Source: Hermatobates lingyangjiaoensis
Lineage: Eukaryota; Arthropoda; Insecta; Hemiptera; Hermatobatidae
Assembly: GCA_026182355.1 (NCBI GenBank)
Contig: JAPFBL010000068.1
Span: forward strand, 3,427,001 to 3,491,000
Reading direction: 5' to 3'
Length of the DNA stretch: 64,000 nucleotides
Shown here: one piece after another, positions 11,061 to 23,700 of the stretch
Layout: every line of letters begins with the position of its first letter
Numbering within the stretch: the stretch's first letter is position 1
Program-made: the position numbers and the translations under genes
The notes under the pieces: model-generated
What the model saw: the letters and a program-made list of their open reading frames with translations, nothing else
Databases searched by the model: none
Told to the model about the DNA's origin: nothing

Positions 11061-11429
11061 TACATTAATATTCAATGTAGAAGGATGTCAAATAAACGAT
11101 GTAAGAAATCTACTGGCTATTTGAACAATAGCCATGTTCTCTTGTAGGATACTATTTCGTTTCAAGAAATGTTCACTTTGGTTTTTCAAAAATGTTATTA
11201 CTGCTGTAGTTATACTAATGAAATTATTTGCAAATAATAAATTATTTGTGATGTACAAAAATAAGTTTATAAATTGATATGTCCTTCAATCACTATCTGT
11301 ACTACCTCAGGAATGACAGGCTAATAATTATATCCCATTTAGATGTTTACGTTATGCTTAAATGAGACGTTATGTTTTATATACTCAAGAAATTTGACAT
11401 TAAGTTACTTATAGTAAAGTAGAGTGTAG

Positions 11430-14400
11430 GCCACTCCAGATTTTTTTTATATGTATCCCAGTATCAATTTCACACCTCCCTATATTTGAAATAATGGAAC
11501 CTTGAAATTCATAATTTTCATTTTTTTTTATTATAAGTAAAACATAAATCCAAGACAGTGTTTTAATATATTAATATTGATTGTGGTAAATGTACGAGAA
11601 ATGAAGTAAATATTACGAAAATCCATTGTAATCCTATTTATAAACCTGTACATTCAATTCATGCATGCCATCATATCTGTGAAACATTTTAATGCAATAA
11701 AATCTACAGTAAAAGCAAAAATACATGTTGTAAAAGATTTTATTACGATGAATTAAGGTGAATTTCTTGGATTCATCTCCCAAGAATTCCCTTCATCGTT
11801 GTTTTTATGGATGTTGTGTTGTGCATAACTCACATCCAAGCAATACCACTTTTTTATCTCAATTATTATTTTTAATTTCATGTACAGCAGGATAATGAGT
11901 TTTTTTCCTTTTTAGTAATACTACTGTTCCTTAAAACCGAACGTATATTTTTTTGTTCATATTTTGAACCCCACAAATTATAATGACAGTGACGAATTTA
12001 GGAGTTTTGTTTCTTTTCTTCGTGTATTGCAAGTGACATTGACTGGGAGTACACGTTAGCATATTCTTACTATGAATATTTTGTAATAATCAAGTATTTA
12101 ACATATACAAAAGTGTTACACTTCTTAATATTTATTCACTCTTGTAGTCAAATGAATTCAACCTATAACATGGAGCGAGTTCACTTACAGACCCACCTGT
12201 GGCATGAGGGTGGGGCCAGCACATATTACGGCAGGCAATGACAATGCAGAGAGTGTTGTGATTACTATAAAATGTATTCATGAGGAATATGTAGTCTCAA
12301 GTATCCTTCGACATGAAATGCTGTCTCTGCTCTATTCAAGTGTTAACTTAACATTAATTTTTGATTTTAACAATAAGTTATAATAGCCTTTAATTATAAA
12401 AAAATCTCCGTACGTCATTCCCAAATGCTCTAGTAATATTGATGAAACATTACGTTTAATTCAAATGTGAAGGTACACATTTGTAGCCTTTCTAATCGTT
12501 TGTTTACACTTCAGTACTCATCTAATAGTCTATGCAAGATTAACAAAAATAATCATAAAGTATTTAATTTAAGAAATACTTATTCTCATTTATTTCCTTT
12601 ATCTCCTGAATGTCAAAAAAACTATTTGATTAAGTTCAGACAAGGCCCCCCCCTCCCCCAACCTGCCTTACAAGTGTATTAAGAAAAAAAATAACCCGAA
12701 TGAAACTCTGAAAACTGGGAAATGACTCTAGCAATTAATAACGTAACTGTATATATTAAGTAAAAAATCCTCAGTAACTCTTCAACATAGAGCTATCCAA
12801 CCAGGGGATTCAAAGACGTGCCGAAAACTCTGAAATGTTTATATCTTTTCAAAAAATTCAGCCTGTAAGGTGTTATTGACTTAATATTTAAATTATAAAA
12901 CTGAAATATTTGGGTAAAGCAGGGTACAAGAACTAGTGCAAAGTAATTTTAAAACAGAGTGGTTCGAAAGATTGTCAATCTACTGCCTGAATTTGTTGCA
13001 CTGGAATAATTGTTATGCTTCCTGAATAATTCAGGGACTCGGTTTTTAAAAGCCGGTGTCAAACCTCGAATTAGGGACTGCCTCATCTAATAAGGTACAG
13101 GTGTATGCCTTACCTCAAATTCAAAAGTATTCATGCAAGAAGCCTATGTTATGTTTGTTTACTAAATCATGATCTTCATTAAAAGTTTATTATATCGACT
13201 ATGACAACTTGTTATAGACACTTAATCCGTAAGCACAGTTGAAATGTTTTGTAAAAACAAATTGATCTATTTGTACGTTACTTGAAAATTGTGGCGAAGC
13301 GAGGAACATGAACCGACGGGTCGAACTGCAGTCCCCGAGTCGCTGGTCAGAAATAGTGACCTCTATTTTGGCAGTCGTCCAACCTACTCGCCTTGACTTA
13401 ATTCCCTTAACCCTTTTCTACCAAACAAACAATTCAGCCCTTTGCCACCCTCGACCTTATTCTCGAACTTCATTTATCACAATTAAAAACCTTTTAATTA
13501 ATTTTTACAATTAAAAAATATACCGAAAACTATGCATTCATCAACCTATGAAATACTATTACCGTGTTAAATTTAATTCTGATCCAAAACGATGTGAGCA
13601 TTATGCTTACAATCTGTCAGATTCCTTAGTAAGTCAACATTCTTTTACATTTTTAGTTACGGAAACTAACTTTATGTTATCCGCAAAATGTGAATCCTCT
13701 TTTCAATTACTGGTAATATAGATTACAAATTAACTGCGAAATTATAACTCTCTACATATTTTAGTTCAGAAGAAAAAAATATTGGCTAAAACTCATTTAG
13801 GACCATAAAGTGGTCCTTTCATTGGGCAATATTGCCCAAAAACTAGAGGGATCTACATTATAACAGCTACTTATATCTATTATCCCAGATGGTGTGACCT
13901 GTAGCGTGTCTATAACATTCCGGATAATACAGACATACAATCATGTTCAAACAATACTCAAAAATAAATTCAGGGGATTTGAAAATGTATAAATAAACGG
14001 CATAAAATTTGTTTATGGTTTCTAAATTTACTTATATTGAAGTAAAAATAATAGAAAACTTGTTTAGCAAGAATACCCGAATCACAGAAAGTAAATGTAA
14101 AAAAATCTCATGCCAATTTCAAATTTCCAGTTTTTTAAATTTTGAGTTTTCTGATTTTCGGATTTCAAAATCATCCACCTAGTTTCAAAATCTAAATTCA
14201 AAATCTAAAAACTTTTTTAGACTTTACTGCAAACATTATATTAGAATATACATTATTATTGTTTGACACAATACCATTTTTTATATTATTGATCTCTGTT
14301 AAAAAAGTTGGCGTACACACAACTTTACTATAAGTAAATATAATAGCAAACTCGTTGAGAACAAATCAAGTATTACTATTAGTTTAATGTGGCTATAGTG

Positions 14401-15000
14401 TAGACGTCATTCAGTTTCATATTTAATCAATTACCTATTATCTGTTTGCATGTAGCAATAATCATTTTATCTGTTATAAGAAACTTGAAATCATTGTTTA
14501 ATCACTTATGTTACTGTTATTAAAGCGATGGGTTGAATCTCACCGGACTCATGCACTTTGCAGCAATAGCTTCCATATAGTGCACCTCATTATTGTTTCT
14601 AAATTCAACTTCAGATTTTAAGTCCTTAAGAGTAGGTTGCCTAAGGAAGTCATTTTGACTATTCTCAATTTCAATTAGAATAAAATTGTGCATACAATAG
14701 CACAGTTTCTTAGAATTTTTCAAGTGAATTAATTTGTTTATTGTTAATATTTACTAATAACTTGTTTTATGACTGTAAATAATGTAAAAAAAAAAATAAA
14801 AATTAATGTTAAACACATTTCTTTACACATTAGTTATTCTATCACAATGCAGTCATTTTGAATGCTTTGGGGTAATATAGGTATATACTAAGTTTCGGTC
14901 TTTCTAGTGTTAAATGAACTTCATATCTATCACTAGAGAAGTGTCCCTCACTTCTATAGGTTTAGATACTTTTTGACAAAAATGTTTGTCCTCTATAAGT
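11430..15000. other. Anonymous AT-rich DNA with minor repeat debris
   Basis: No gene recognised. Small remnants of repeat X occur near 13800-13930 (GGGCAATATTGCCC block) and 14325-14345 (CTTTACTATAAGTAAA). A slightly less AT-rich patch at 13290-13480 holds a 68-codon frame (13308-13514) that matches no family I know. Confidence 0.4.
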
Positions 15001-15004
15001 TGAC

Positions 15005-16290
15005 CATCACTCATTGAAATAAAATCTGCTGCTCCACAACAGTGTCCAACTCCACTTCGTCTTTAGGCTTTGGGACGACTTCCACTAAGACTCTGACCAA
15101 GGTTTCTCTATAGACACCCAATCTGTATCCTTCCTGCTCCAATACATACAACAGTCTGGTATTCTAACGTTCAGACTGAACTCTATACACTGATAAGCGG
15201 AGAAGGATTGATTATCAGACACCTTTCAATCCTTCATACGGACTGCAGGTTTATTCACCAGTGTTATATCCAGAACCGAACGTCTATTAACAGTATTAAA
15301 AGTACGAGGGGGATTACAAATCTTAATATTATTACAGATAATGTAATCAACAAACGACTCACCTCTTACGTTGATGTTACTGCTGTCCTATGTGCTGAGT
15401 ATTATCGTCCGCTCCAATAATCATTGGAACGCCAAGTCTGTGCGCTTCCTCGACTGCTCTGCTACGGAGATAGAAGGAAGTGACTTATTTTGACCATCAG
15501 CTACAAGCAGCTATACTAGTCAGATCGTCCGGTCTCGAAACCCGACTGCAACTGAAATTTGTCTTGACCGCAAAATTCTGATATTTCAAACCAATCAAAT
15601 ATGTTTCTCAACAATATAGAGCATCTGGGCTTACCCATTCACATTACATAAAAATCTCGAAAGCCATTAAGCAGTAGACCACTAACCTGGTTCTTTATGA
15701 TCCATGGCTCCTGTATAAAGGCAAAACCTCTCCTTCTTGTTACAAAGAATGAGAGGAGCCGTAGCTGTCTTAGAATGATGAAGGCTGACCTGCACAGTCT
15801 TCGTCTCACCAGAGAGAGTTCGCTGGTGTTCAGCTCGAGCGCTCCCGAATTCTCCTTCCAAAAAAGTTCTGCAGGGGGGGGGGGGGGATCTCTCCTGGTG
15901 AGAGCCTCGAATGACCAGGTAAATCAGGTAAGGCTAATTAATCTAGGAGGAGTGCCAGGTGCCTTCCAGCCAGTGCACGGGTCACTTAACACGAACAGGT
16001 TAGTTCAAATTTTCTCCCTCCACAAGGCGAAACGAATAAAAGAATAGAGGAAGGGAAAAGTAAAGAGGAGGCTATGGCAGAGACGTGAAAAAGATAAGAA
16101 AGAAAGAAAAGAAAGCGTTGGGAGGTAGGGAACGAAAAAGAAAGAAAGGAAAAGGCCGCTTTACTCTCGTCAGTCAGACTAAGGTAGTAACAAACAACCT
16201 CACTCTGTCCAGGGGCCACCACGAGGAGGTGAGAGTAGCGTAGAGTCCGAGAGGCTTTAAGAGACGCTTCAGGACCCTTGGACCCCCATA
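15005..16290 (-). mobile_element. R1-like LINE fragment (5' region + AP-endonuclease), copy 1
   Basis: Read on the minus strand from about 16290 downward, there is a non-coding leader, a poly-C run (poly-G on the plus strand, about 15877-15888), and then a broken frame of a non-LTR retrotransposon AP-endonuclease. Recognisable parts in order: TNLHRC (about 15795), FAFIQEPWIIKNQVSG with the QEP active-site block (about 15690-15730), RAVEEAHRLGVPMIIGAD (about 15410-15460), and NPPRTFNTVNRRSVLDITLV (about 15260-15330). The last part shows several stops and at least two frameshifts. The reverse transcriptase is absent, so the copy lacks its 3' rather than its 5' part. A homologous copy lies at 30235-31392. 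Confidence 0.75.
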
Positions 16291-16309
16291 CCTTTGTGAG
16301 TTCTAGATT

Positions 16310-17780
16310 AATTGTTCTTTCTCCTGGATGAAGCTATAAGGACCGTTGGATAGTTGGATTTATATCCAAAGCTTTCTTCTATATCAATCTTTCAACAGTT
16401 TGGAGAGAATCCTGCAAAATCTGAAAGGCAGTCCTATTAAACATTTCTCTTTTATTCATAATGTTATATACATATCCTTGCAATAAATAACAATCATTAC
16501 TTAGAGTATATGCTAGGTCATGAGCAACTAATCACTAGAATAGGAGGGATTGCACACCTCCCGGAGAGCATCCTATAGTGTTCATAACTGTGATAGATCG
16601 AATACTTACACAAACTATTCTTCTATATAATCACTCTGATCTATTCTATAGCTTGATGATTAATTCATCTGTATATTAGTACTGATCAATCGATTCCAAG
16701 GTGTCTATCACGAGCTCCTTCAATATCCAAGACATAAGCCAGGGTGATTCCTTTATGATTTTTCTATTCTGTTAAACAATATTCTCGAATCAGATTCTGC
16801 TCATTTGCCCTTGTGATAGGTATATTATCCCTTCTGAATATGTCTATGTGGCTAAATTCTCATATTACTACAGGTAGTGCGTTTGTCATTTTTAAGGTAA
16901 TATTACTCGTTCTATATTCCAAGGTTATTAAATGTTGCTAGTAACATAATACCTAAAACAAGTGTTTATGTTTGCTTATTCAATCACTGGACGATACGGC
17001 ATAAAATAGTAAACGCTTATCATAAACATCAAAAAAGTTTCTTTCCCGTATTCAATTTTACCCGAAACATTTGAGTTCTTAAACACACCAAGAACAATAC
17101 CTTTCATGATTAGTATTGCGACGCAGACTTATTGCTACACAACCATCCTTCACACTGACGATATCTAAAATTTTATGGTTAATAGGTGTTTCTTTTAATA
17201 ATTTTATGAATTATACCTGTACATATATTAACCACCACAAATATATTCAAATGTCTTCTACTAAACCTTATACAATGAATTATCATTGCCTGGATTTTGT
17301 TGTAAAATATCTAAATCAGAATAAACAAATACAAGTACAGGAGGTAATCCATTATTTCAAGTTGGGTTTAATTTTTGGAGCTCTATTTCTTATTGCCCTT
17401 TGCAATTATTAAGAAATCTTTATTTTTTTTTTAGATTACCAATTTTCAGTTGATTTTTTGGACAAAATATAGTTACCTAAACTTAGCCGTTAAGCGTTAA
17501 ATAAACAATTTCTGAAATCATATCATGTACGATAATACCCATTTCCCTACTTGTAATTTAGATCAAAAGATATTCAGCTCTTTGTTCTGAACACGCAATT
17601 TTTAGGTATAATTTCATTACAATCGATAACACCAGCAAATTTTCAGTATCAATCATAAGTAAACAATTTAACATTTTATAGTAAAACAGGCCTTTACAGA
17701 TATTGAAAAAGTCTGGAGTTCTTTTCTGGAAAATGCTATAGTAAATTCCACAATAATTCTAAAAATCTACAGTAAATTCA
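16310..17780. other. Anonymous AT-rich DNA
   Basis: No gene or named repeat recognised. A 98-codon open frame at 17116-17412 has no domain signature and AT-rich codons; not called. Confidence 0.4.
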
Positions 17781-17784
17781 TTAG

Positions 17785-18125
17785 GAAAAAGAAAAAAGTT
17801 GTCTAAAAACATGTTTGATCAAAAAAGCGACTTTCCCATCATTCAGTATTACCCAAAAAAATATAGGCACATCTAAACCACAGGACCAATTTTTGTGTAA
17901 AATATAAGATTCATCCATACAACGGTGTGCCTTGTAGCGTGTCCAGAAAACTTTTGAAAGAACTCTCCCCACACACACATAGAGCTTCGAAAACCCTGCC
18001 ACATTCAAGACTATCGAAAAAAAGGTTAAAAGGACTTTATGGTCTTCTAAACATGTAAACATATAAATCCGACAAAACTCGAGACAAAGTTTTTTCAAGA
18101 TTACTACACTTTAATCTCAGATTGG
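17785..18125 (-). repeat. Repeat X, diverged partial copy 4
   Basis: The minus strand contains the repeat X order: AAAACTTTGTCTCGAG near 18090, then ATGTTTAGAAGACC, a short GTGTGTGTG tract, and the GGGAAAGTCGC block. It is clearly more diverged than copies 1 and 3. Confidence 0.55.
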
Positions 18126-18129
18126 GCAT

Positions 18130-20360
18130 ATGGTTTTCAATTTTCTTTTTATTAAGAATTCTATGTAATCTTCCCAAATTAATTCGAGATATTTGTGCTG
18201 AGAACTCCTGTTCTAAACAAATATTTTCAACGCGATTGGTAAAATTTAGTTAAAACATTAAATTAAACTAAATCAACTATCATGTTGATCAACGATCATG
18301 TCAGCAGACCGACAGTAATTAGAACGACTGTTCAAAATCAATTTGCGATAATGGGTTTTCCTAAAATTAAGTTAAATGTAACTAATCCTGATATTTTTTT
18401 GATAGATGAAAATATCTGGATCGAAATCCACATCAGAACAATGACAAATTATGTCCATAACTGAAACTTTTTAACGTGGTTATTATATTTTAATTATTAT
18501 GATAACAATGTAATAGTTATGTTCATAACTAAAGGTGAACGCTTGGAAGGAATGATAATTATGAATGACTGATTCAATATGAAAAAACTAGTTACTTATT
18601 ATTAAAATTACCAACATAAAATGAACGAATAAACCAGGTATTTTTGACGCCCAAATTTATTCGCAACCCTTTAGTGAGAACAAAAATAAAATTAACAATA
18701 AATAAAAAAGGGATAATTAAAATAAATTTGATCAATAGTAACTTTAATGAGATTGCTGTGCCACATTAATAGTAAATATATTATTTATTTAATTTCGTCC
18801 TTTATTTTCTATTTAAAAATAAACAATTTCAAAAATTTCAAGGGAGTCGCGACTCACCGGTTGAAGACCCTTGGAATAAACCATACTATAAAGTTGGATC
18901 ATAAACACTCACTGAGATTGATTTATTAATATAATCATTCAAGTTAATGCTATGCCAGCTGACTAATAACCTAGTAGAGTAAGGTTACTATTTATATATT
19001 TTTACTATATAAATGTACTTAGCTTATCAAATGATAAGCTAATATATTTATAGTTAGCTTATCATTTGAATAAAATCACAAAAATATAATAAAACCGAAT
19101 GATGAGAAGAACAGAAAAAAACAGTAAGAGTATTTCAAAACCCGTTCCACGATGCACTATTACCAAAAAAACAATAGGGTTTATTTCCACACCAAGCACT
19201 ATGTATCTGTCAAATTCTATTGATCCTTAAAACGAGGACTTGTGATGTAATTAAAACAAATTGGATATACACCACACACTCCAACAAGAAAATAATAAAG
19301 AAGAACGGAAAAACGTGTGTAGATTGAGTTTTAAATTAAATAATTGTGCCTTTATTTTATGTGTCCTGTAAGAATCTATTAGGAATGTCTACCATCTATT
19401 AGGAATTTCATTTTCAACCTTTCTGTAACAGATGGTCAGTCCGCTTTAGTCAGCTTTCCTTTTCATGGATGTATTACCATCCATCTAACTTACCATTTTC
19501 CTCTGCTAGCATCTGAACATAAGGCAAAGCACATTTTAAATAACTGGCTGGTTCATTTAAATCAGAAGCTAACTCTTGTATGTCAGGCAGACCGACAGTA
19601 ATATCAGCCTTTATTAATTTAAAAAAAAATCCTTACTTTATACTTCATTGTCATTAAATTTGTTCTTGTAAGTTTTAATACTTTGTGATGTTTCCCTATA
19701 ATTAAATTATGTTATTAATACTGAAATATGTATTTCCTAAACACACAGGACGTCAATTATTCTTTAACAAAGCTTTAATTTGCCTTCTTTGAAAAGCTTT
19801 GACCTGTCAACCAACAATTTATGGAAAATAAAATAATTTTTTTGTGCTAGAACAGAACAGATATCAAATCTGAAGTAGGTTCATCACATTTATAAACAAC
19901 AAAAATGTGTTGTTTATAATAATATAAAATGAATAATTGTAAAATTTTAATCTCATTTTGCACAAATCGCTTTGTCTCATATTTTGATTCTATTTTTCGT
20001 TTTCTATTTATTAATTTCTATTTAATGATAGCGGTACTATATTCGTAGTGTGCTTTGCCGTTAGCAATAAAGTTTAGGAAGTTTATATTTTTAACAATGA
20101 ACCTAGAGTTTCGTTTCATCTGGGTAGGGGTATAAAATCTAGTCATGCCATTACTCTGAGAGGAACTGAAACAATCGTCTGCGAGCCTGTATATATACTC
20201 CAAGAAACATAAATAAAAAAGTGGTAGGATTCTCAATCTAGGACTAACTCTTAATTGAAACAGGTGACAAATAACAAATGAGCCATACTTTCTGTCCCTA
20301 GGGCACAACTCTAGTTGAAACCTGTAAATGAGGGCGTTGGAACAATCTGATTGAAAAATA
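18130..20360. other. Anonymous AT-rich DNA with one hairpin
   Basis: No gene recognised. At 19018-19067, TAGCTTATCAAATGATAAGC is a self-complementary hairpin whose arm recurs inverted 20 bases later (TTAGCTTATCATTTGA). This may be a small palindromic element remnant. Several short frames (18282, 18747, 20018) are unsupported. Confidence 0.4.
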
Positions 20361-20363
20361 TGT

Positions 20364-20369
20364 TTTATT
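20364..20369 (-). terminator. Probable poly(A) signal of eIF3i
   Basis: AATAAA on the minus strand about 90 bp after the eIF3i stop codon. It is the first canonical signal after the gene, but the motif is common by chance in AT-rich DNA. Confidence 0.5.
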
Positions 20370-20458
20370 ACATCATAGTATTTTTTTATATTGTTTAATT
20401 AAAAATATAAAGGTTAAATGAGGACACATTTATATGAAATATATATTTAAAAGTTGTA

Positions 20459-20707
20459 TTAATAATCAAATCGAAAATCGAAATAGGAAGGATCGAAATA
20501 ATGAACTCGGACATAACCATCCTCTCCGCCACTGGCATAAGACCTGCCATCAGGGTGAAACGCAAGACTGTTGATAGGCCCGAAATGGCCCTTGACACGT
20601 CCAAACTCTTCTTCAAATACTAAGTGGAAGAAACGAGCGTCGAATTTGCCTACTTTGGTCGAAGTCGTGGTGACGTCGGCAGCCTCCTGACCACCTCCCA
20701 AAACTAC
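20459..20707 (-). CDS. eIF3i: eIF3i coding exon 6 (terminal)
   Basis: Acceptor ATTTACAG. Encodes [20 protein letters not shown], the last WD repeat and the conserved aromatic-rich tail [14 protein letters not shown], then TAA. Confidence 0.95.
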   Translation of the reverse strand, partial: VVLGGGQEAADVTTTSTKVGKFDARFFHLVFEEEFGRVKGHFGPINSLAFHPDGRSYASGGEDGYVRVHYFDPSYFDFRFDY

Positions 20708-23700
20708 CTGTAAATAATATTTGACTATTACCATCATATAATGCAATGTCATGGAAATGAAAGACATCAATGATTATTCCATCATAGAAATACTCACCAA
20801 TAGTGTTGACATGTTTTCTGAGTTAAAACCCTCTCTTAAAAATCTACCATCTTTAATTCTAAAGAATGTTAATAAATTTTTATATGAGCAATTTCGAAAT
20901 TAATGTCTTGGATCAAAATTTAATCTAGAAGCCAAATACGTCCACGAGTGTTTTGAAACGTGAGTTTTTATCAAGGCTAGCAGCAGTGGGTTCCCCTGAA
21001 TACCAGATATAAGAACGTCGTGATAAGGACACTTATTCAGGGTATATAGGACATCCTCAAGCTGGATGCTACGCGAACAGGCAACAGAATAACAAAAACA
21101 ATTGTTGATTAACAAACTCTTTAAAAATTTGTTGAAAGCAAACTCTCTGACACTATTTTAAAGACTTACATTTATAGACTTCACAGTTACTAGACTCCTA
21201 AACGACTTGCAGTTATAGGACACACTCCGACTTATAGAAGCTCCGTCGTTCCATCCTCCAAGGCTATACGCTCCAAAGGGGAGTACTAGGTATCTATCTC
21301 AGGAGTAATGATCTAAGCCTACTTGGAAAAGGCTGCGGGATATATTACGGGTAGCTCCTTTACAAATATACGTACAAACAAATTAAAAATGACTCTCTAT
21401 TTACGACAGTTTCCTTTCTAATAATCTAGAAATTACTAAACAAGGTTCTTTTTGTGACAAATAAATCTGACTGGCATTAATAATTAGAATAAGGGGAACA
21501 CTGAATTCGAAATTATGCTAGGGATGTTAATACTGAGATACTGCATTCACTCTGTACAGGGACATAGAGTCTATGGCAAATCATTGCTTTTATGTACGTG
21601 TTCCAGTTTCAATAGAAGTAAAGATTAAAAAAAATACAAGTATTATGAACTCCCATAAAGTGTAATAAATTCTTCTGGGAAATATAAATGTATTCTTACA
21701 TGATCTCGTATAGGTGATATAGCAGCGCTGTTCACAGGCCTTTCTGTCGTATAAGTTTTCAATTGCATTAGATTATCAGAGTCAAACAGTTTACCAGTGT
21801 TGTCCCTTGAAGCAGTTATGAACATAACGCCTTCTTTTGAAGGTTGCATGTCACTGATTGAATCACTGTGAGCTTGTATGTCTGTAATCTGCTTCCCACC
21901 ACTCTGTAAGCAAGAAATAAACCGATTACAATCTTCAGGAAATTCATTCTTCAAGATACGTGGGTCCTGAGCATAAGTAAAACCCTTAAATCACACCTGA
22001 TTAGCTAATAATGCGTGTTCCTCATTGAACAGAAACCTTGGAACACCAAGCTTATATGTATGAAAAAAAACCTAATAAAATTAGGTTACACTTACGACTC
22101 CTTGGGGCGCCCCAGTGTGTGGTCACTTCGAGCCTGCAAAACGATCCAGTGATGGTGTGTTTACATCCTATGCTACAAATAATATACAACACCGGAACGA
22201 AGGATCGTGGTTGGTGGGTTAGTAAGTCCTCTTCATGTACCTACTACTACTGCTAACATTACATACGAATAGAATAAACGTCCAACAGTGGTTTGATTGC
22301 TGGTCAATGACATCCTCAGCATACTAACATTCTTATGCAGGGATAGAATGAAGGACTATTAATGGTTATTTTGGCAGTAAATGACCCCACCATGTACTTA
22401 ACGCCTATTAGTCTTACTATGGCTATTAGACTACCCAACCTACTACTAAGTACCACAAATCGTTCTGGGATATATCCAATGCCTGGAATGGCAATTAATG
22501 AGTTGTTCAATTCAATGAGTTAGTCAATGACCTCCATCCTGTCTATTACTACTAAAAAGGAATAGCGCAAAGGGTTCCTTGATAGTATTCTCAGCTTATC
22601 AAAGACCTCTACATTCACCATACTACCAGTATATAGGGCTGGCACATTCAGTTAGTCTATGTCAGTGACAATGACCACCACCCAACTACTACTACTACTA
22701 GATAGGGATGATACATAGTCTCATTGACTTGCAATGGAACTCCCCATTCATGCTGCAAAATGTGTTCATTCATGGTTATTTGGCCAAATAAATATAGTAA
22801 TTTGGTCTATGATCTCCCCATCCACCCTTCAATACTACTACTACCTCTACTACATAAGGCTGGCACATAATACACTGGTAGTCTATTTCACTGGTCAATA
22901 CCTGCCCACTCACGCTAATCATGAATCAATCAATAAAGACTCATCATGACGCAAGAAATCGGAAAGAACTGAAACAATCAAAAACTGAAACCATGATTAT
23001 TTATAAAAATATAAAAGGAAACCTTAATGTCCCACTGAGTGATTTTTCCATTTTCATGGCCAGTTATTATCGTTTCATCTAAGGGACCCCAAAGAAGAGA
23101 TGTCACTTTGGACTCGGGAACTTGCATTTTTAAAACCGGTTGTATTCCTGCAAATATAATAAATGAACATTCATTTTAAACTTAAGATATAAATGAGCAA
23201 ATAAAAAATTAACGATATTCTATTTTGGAAGAAGAAATAAATAAAACAAAAAATACCTGATGAGTCAGCTGTTCGAACATCTATGACGTTTATTTCGCAA
23301 ATTTGTTTTCTTACAGTATCAGTTGAATAGACAGCTAAATTGGCTGAGTAACCAAACATACAAGTACGAACTAAAGACACTGGTTCTAAATCAACTATTT
23401 CCACTCCTAAAACAAGCATAAAAATGAAAATTAAAACTAGTGGTTTTTAAATAATAAAATATCAGATTTTAAAGCCTCTCCATCTCTATCTACATATACA
23501 TATCTTGTATCAGTCAATAAATAACTAAATTCAAATCACAATAAAAAGTTTGTTTGACAAATCAATGGCACCCACACTCACTCCTATAATACAACTCAAT
23601 ACAGTATTTTTAGACTGGGAAGAGGACTCATTCCAAAAAGAAAGTGATTCTTTCAAATCATGAAGCAGATCAAGTCTCTAAGAATATATTGTTTGCCTGT

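Noticed and set aside
20900..21115. 71-codon minus frame between eIF3i exons 5 and 6
   Set aside because: Intronic, lacks WD40 resemblance, and the flanking exons already join in frame to the full family length.
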